6,215 nt of DNA, from contig JAUYAJ010000521.1 in NCBI GenBank assembly GCA_030693565.1, positions 1 to 6,215 of the forward strand. Reading direction: 5' to 3'. The stretch's first letter is position 1, and each line of letters starts with the position of its first letter. The position numbers and the translations under genes are program-made. Below the pieces are notes generated by a model. It ran no database searches and was not told the origin of the DNA. It saw nothing but the letters and a program-made list of their open reading frames with translations. Shown piece by piece: positions 5,887 through 6,215 of this stretch. The stretch comes from Rubrivivax sp. (lineage in GTDB: Bacteria > Pseudomonadota > Gammaproteobacteria > Burkholderiales > Burkholderiaceae_C).

Positions 5887-6215
5887 GACGCCGCCTTTTC
5901 TGCCACTTGCAGGCGTGCCGCGGCTTGCGCCAGGATCTGGTTTTCGAGTTCCTCGACGTCATGCAGGCGCGCTGGCCAATGCCCCTCGCGCAGGCAGCTC
6001 ACGCAGCGCAGCAGTTCGGCCAGGCCCTGCAGCACCATCAGCGACGCGCCGACCGAAATCATCATCTTCATCGGCCAGATCGGGATGCCGGCCGGGCTGT
6101 TTACGCTGACCTCGTGGATGCGCAGCGACTCGATGCCGTAGCGCCAGCCGGCGATCACCAAGGCCAGGATGCCGGGGAAGAAGAACACCAGGTACAGCGT
6201 CAGCTCGATGGCGGC
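5883..6215 (-). CDS. dctQ: TRAP transporter small permease, DctQ family (C-terminal part)
   Basis: Open in frame to the window edge, so the start lies beyond 6215; a GTG at 6188 is internal (preceded in frame by AAIELTLYL), not the start. The visible 110 residues hold two hydrophobic segments of the expected four: fragment residues about 1-25 and 47-69. Between them is the polar loop with SPAGIPIWPMK (40-50), and after them a cytoplasmic-looking tail with LRCV, WPARLHDVEE and an Ala-rich helix. The SPAG-P-P-K loop and the LQGLAELLRC helix are typical of the DctQ version paired with FcbT3/TakM-like DctM. DctQ forms the helical scaffold and the docking surface for the binding protein. Its stop overlaps the dctM start by 4 nt. 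A dctP-type binding protein gene would be expected nearby, probably upstream outside the window. Confidence 0.92.
   Translation of the reverse strand, partial: AAIELTLYLVFFFPGILALVIAGWRYGIESLRIHEVSVNSPAGIPIWPMKMMISVGASLMVLQGLAELLRCVSCLREGHWPARLHDVEELENQILAQAAARLQVAEKAAS

Noticed and set aside
4526..5962. A 478-codon minus-strand frame overlapping dctM
   Set aside because: It is a different frame from dctM, Arg/Gly/Ala/Asp-rich with no membrane segments, whereas the dctM frame shows all family motifs.
4513..6141. A 542-codon plus-strand open frame across dctM and dctQ
   Set aside because: It is antisense to well-matched TRAP permeases and its translation is dominated by His, Arg, Gln, Asp and Glu, the mirror image of hydrophobic codons. 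Its length comes from GC bias.
1..6215. Search for mobile elements, CRISPR repeats, tRNAs or long direct repeats
   Set aside because: No transposase or integrase frame, regularly spaced repeats or cloverleaf-like segment was seen by eye. The short GC palindromes found within genes are expected at this base composition.

Overview
The window looks like a stretch of chromosome from a high-GC Gram-negative bacterium, most likely a betaproteobacterium of the Burkholderiales (Rubrivivax/Leptothrix-like). This is inferred from the very strong G/C third-position bias, the gene families present and their order. No rRNA, tRNA, mobile element, CRISPR array or long repeat is visible. The window is almost entirely coding, and it holds the 3' parts of two convergent operons. 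Both promoters lie outside.

Plus strand, 1-4330: a reductive pyrimidine catabolism operon. It contains the C-terminal end of preT (the flavoprotein, NAD(P)H-side subunit of bacterial dihydropyrimidine dehydrogenase), complete preA (the FMN/4Fe-4S subunit that reduces uracil or thymine), complete hydA (dihydropyrimidinase), and a complete M20-family amidohydrolase best read as beta-ureidopropionase (pydC-like). In order these would take uracil to dihydrouracil, then N-carbamoyl-beta-alanine, then beta-alanine + CO2 + NH3; thymine would give beta-aminoisobutyrate. Gaps are 12, 61 and 12 nt and every complete gene has a recognisable Shine-Dalgarno, so one transcript is likely.

Minus strand, 6215-4352: the end of a TRAP transporter operon. 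It contains the C-terminal two thirds or so of the small permease DctQ, the complete large permease DctM (4-nt ATGA overlap with dctQ), and a 55-residue, two-helix membrane protein 20 nt after dctM. The permeases resemble the keto-acid/chloroaromatic (FcbT/Tak-like) branch of TRAP systems. The periplasmic binding protein is not in the window, so the substrate is unknown.

The two operons meet tail to tail with only 21 nt between stop codons. A strong GC hairpin covers that junction and could end transcription from one or both sides.

The window is mostly well-understood metabolism. The least explained element is the small membrane protein at the end of the TRAP operon. I found no convincing evidence of a novel system beyond that.
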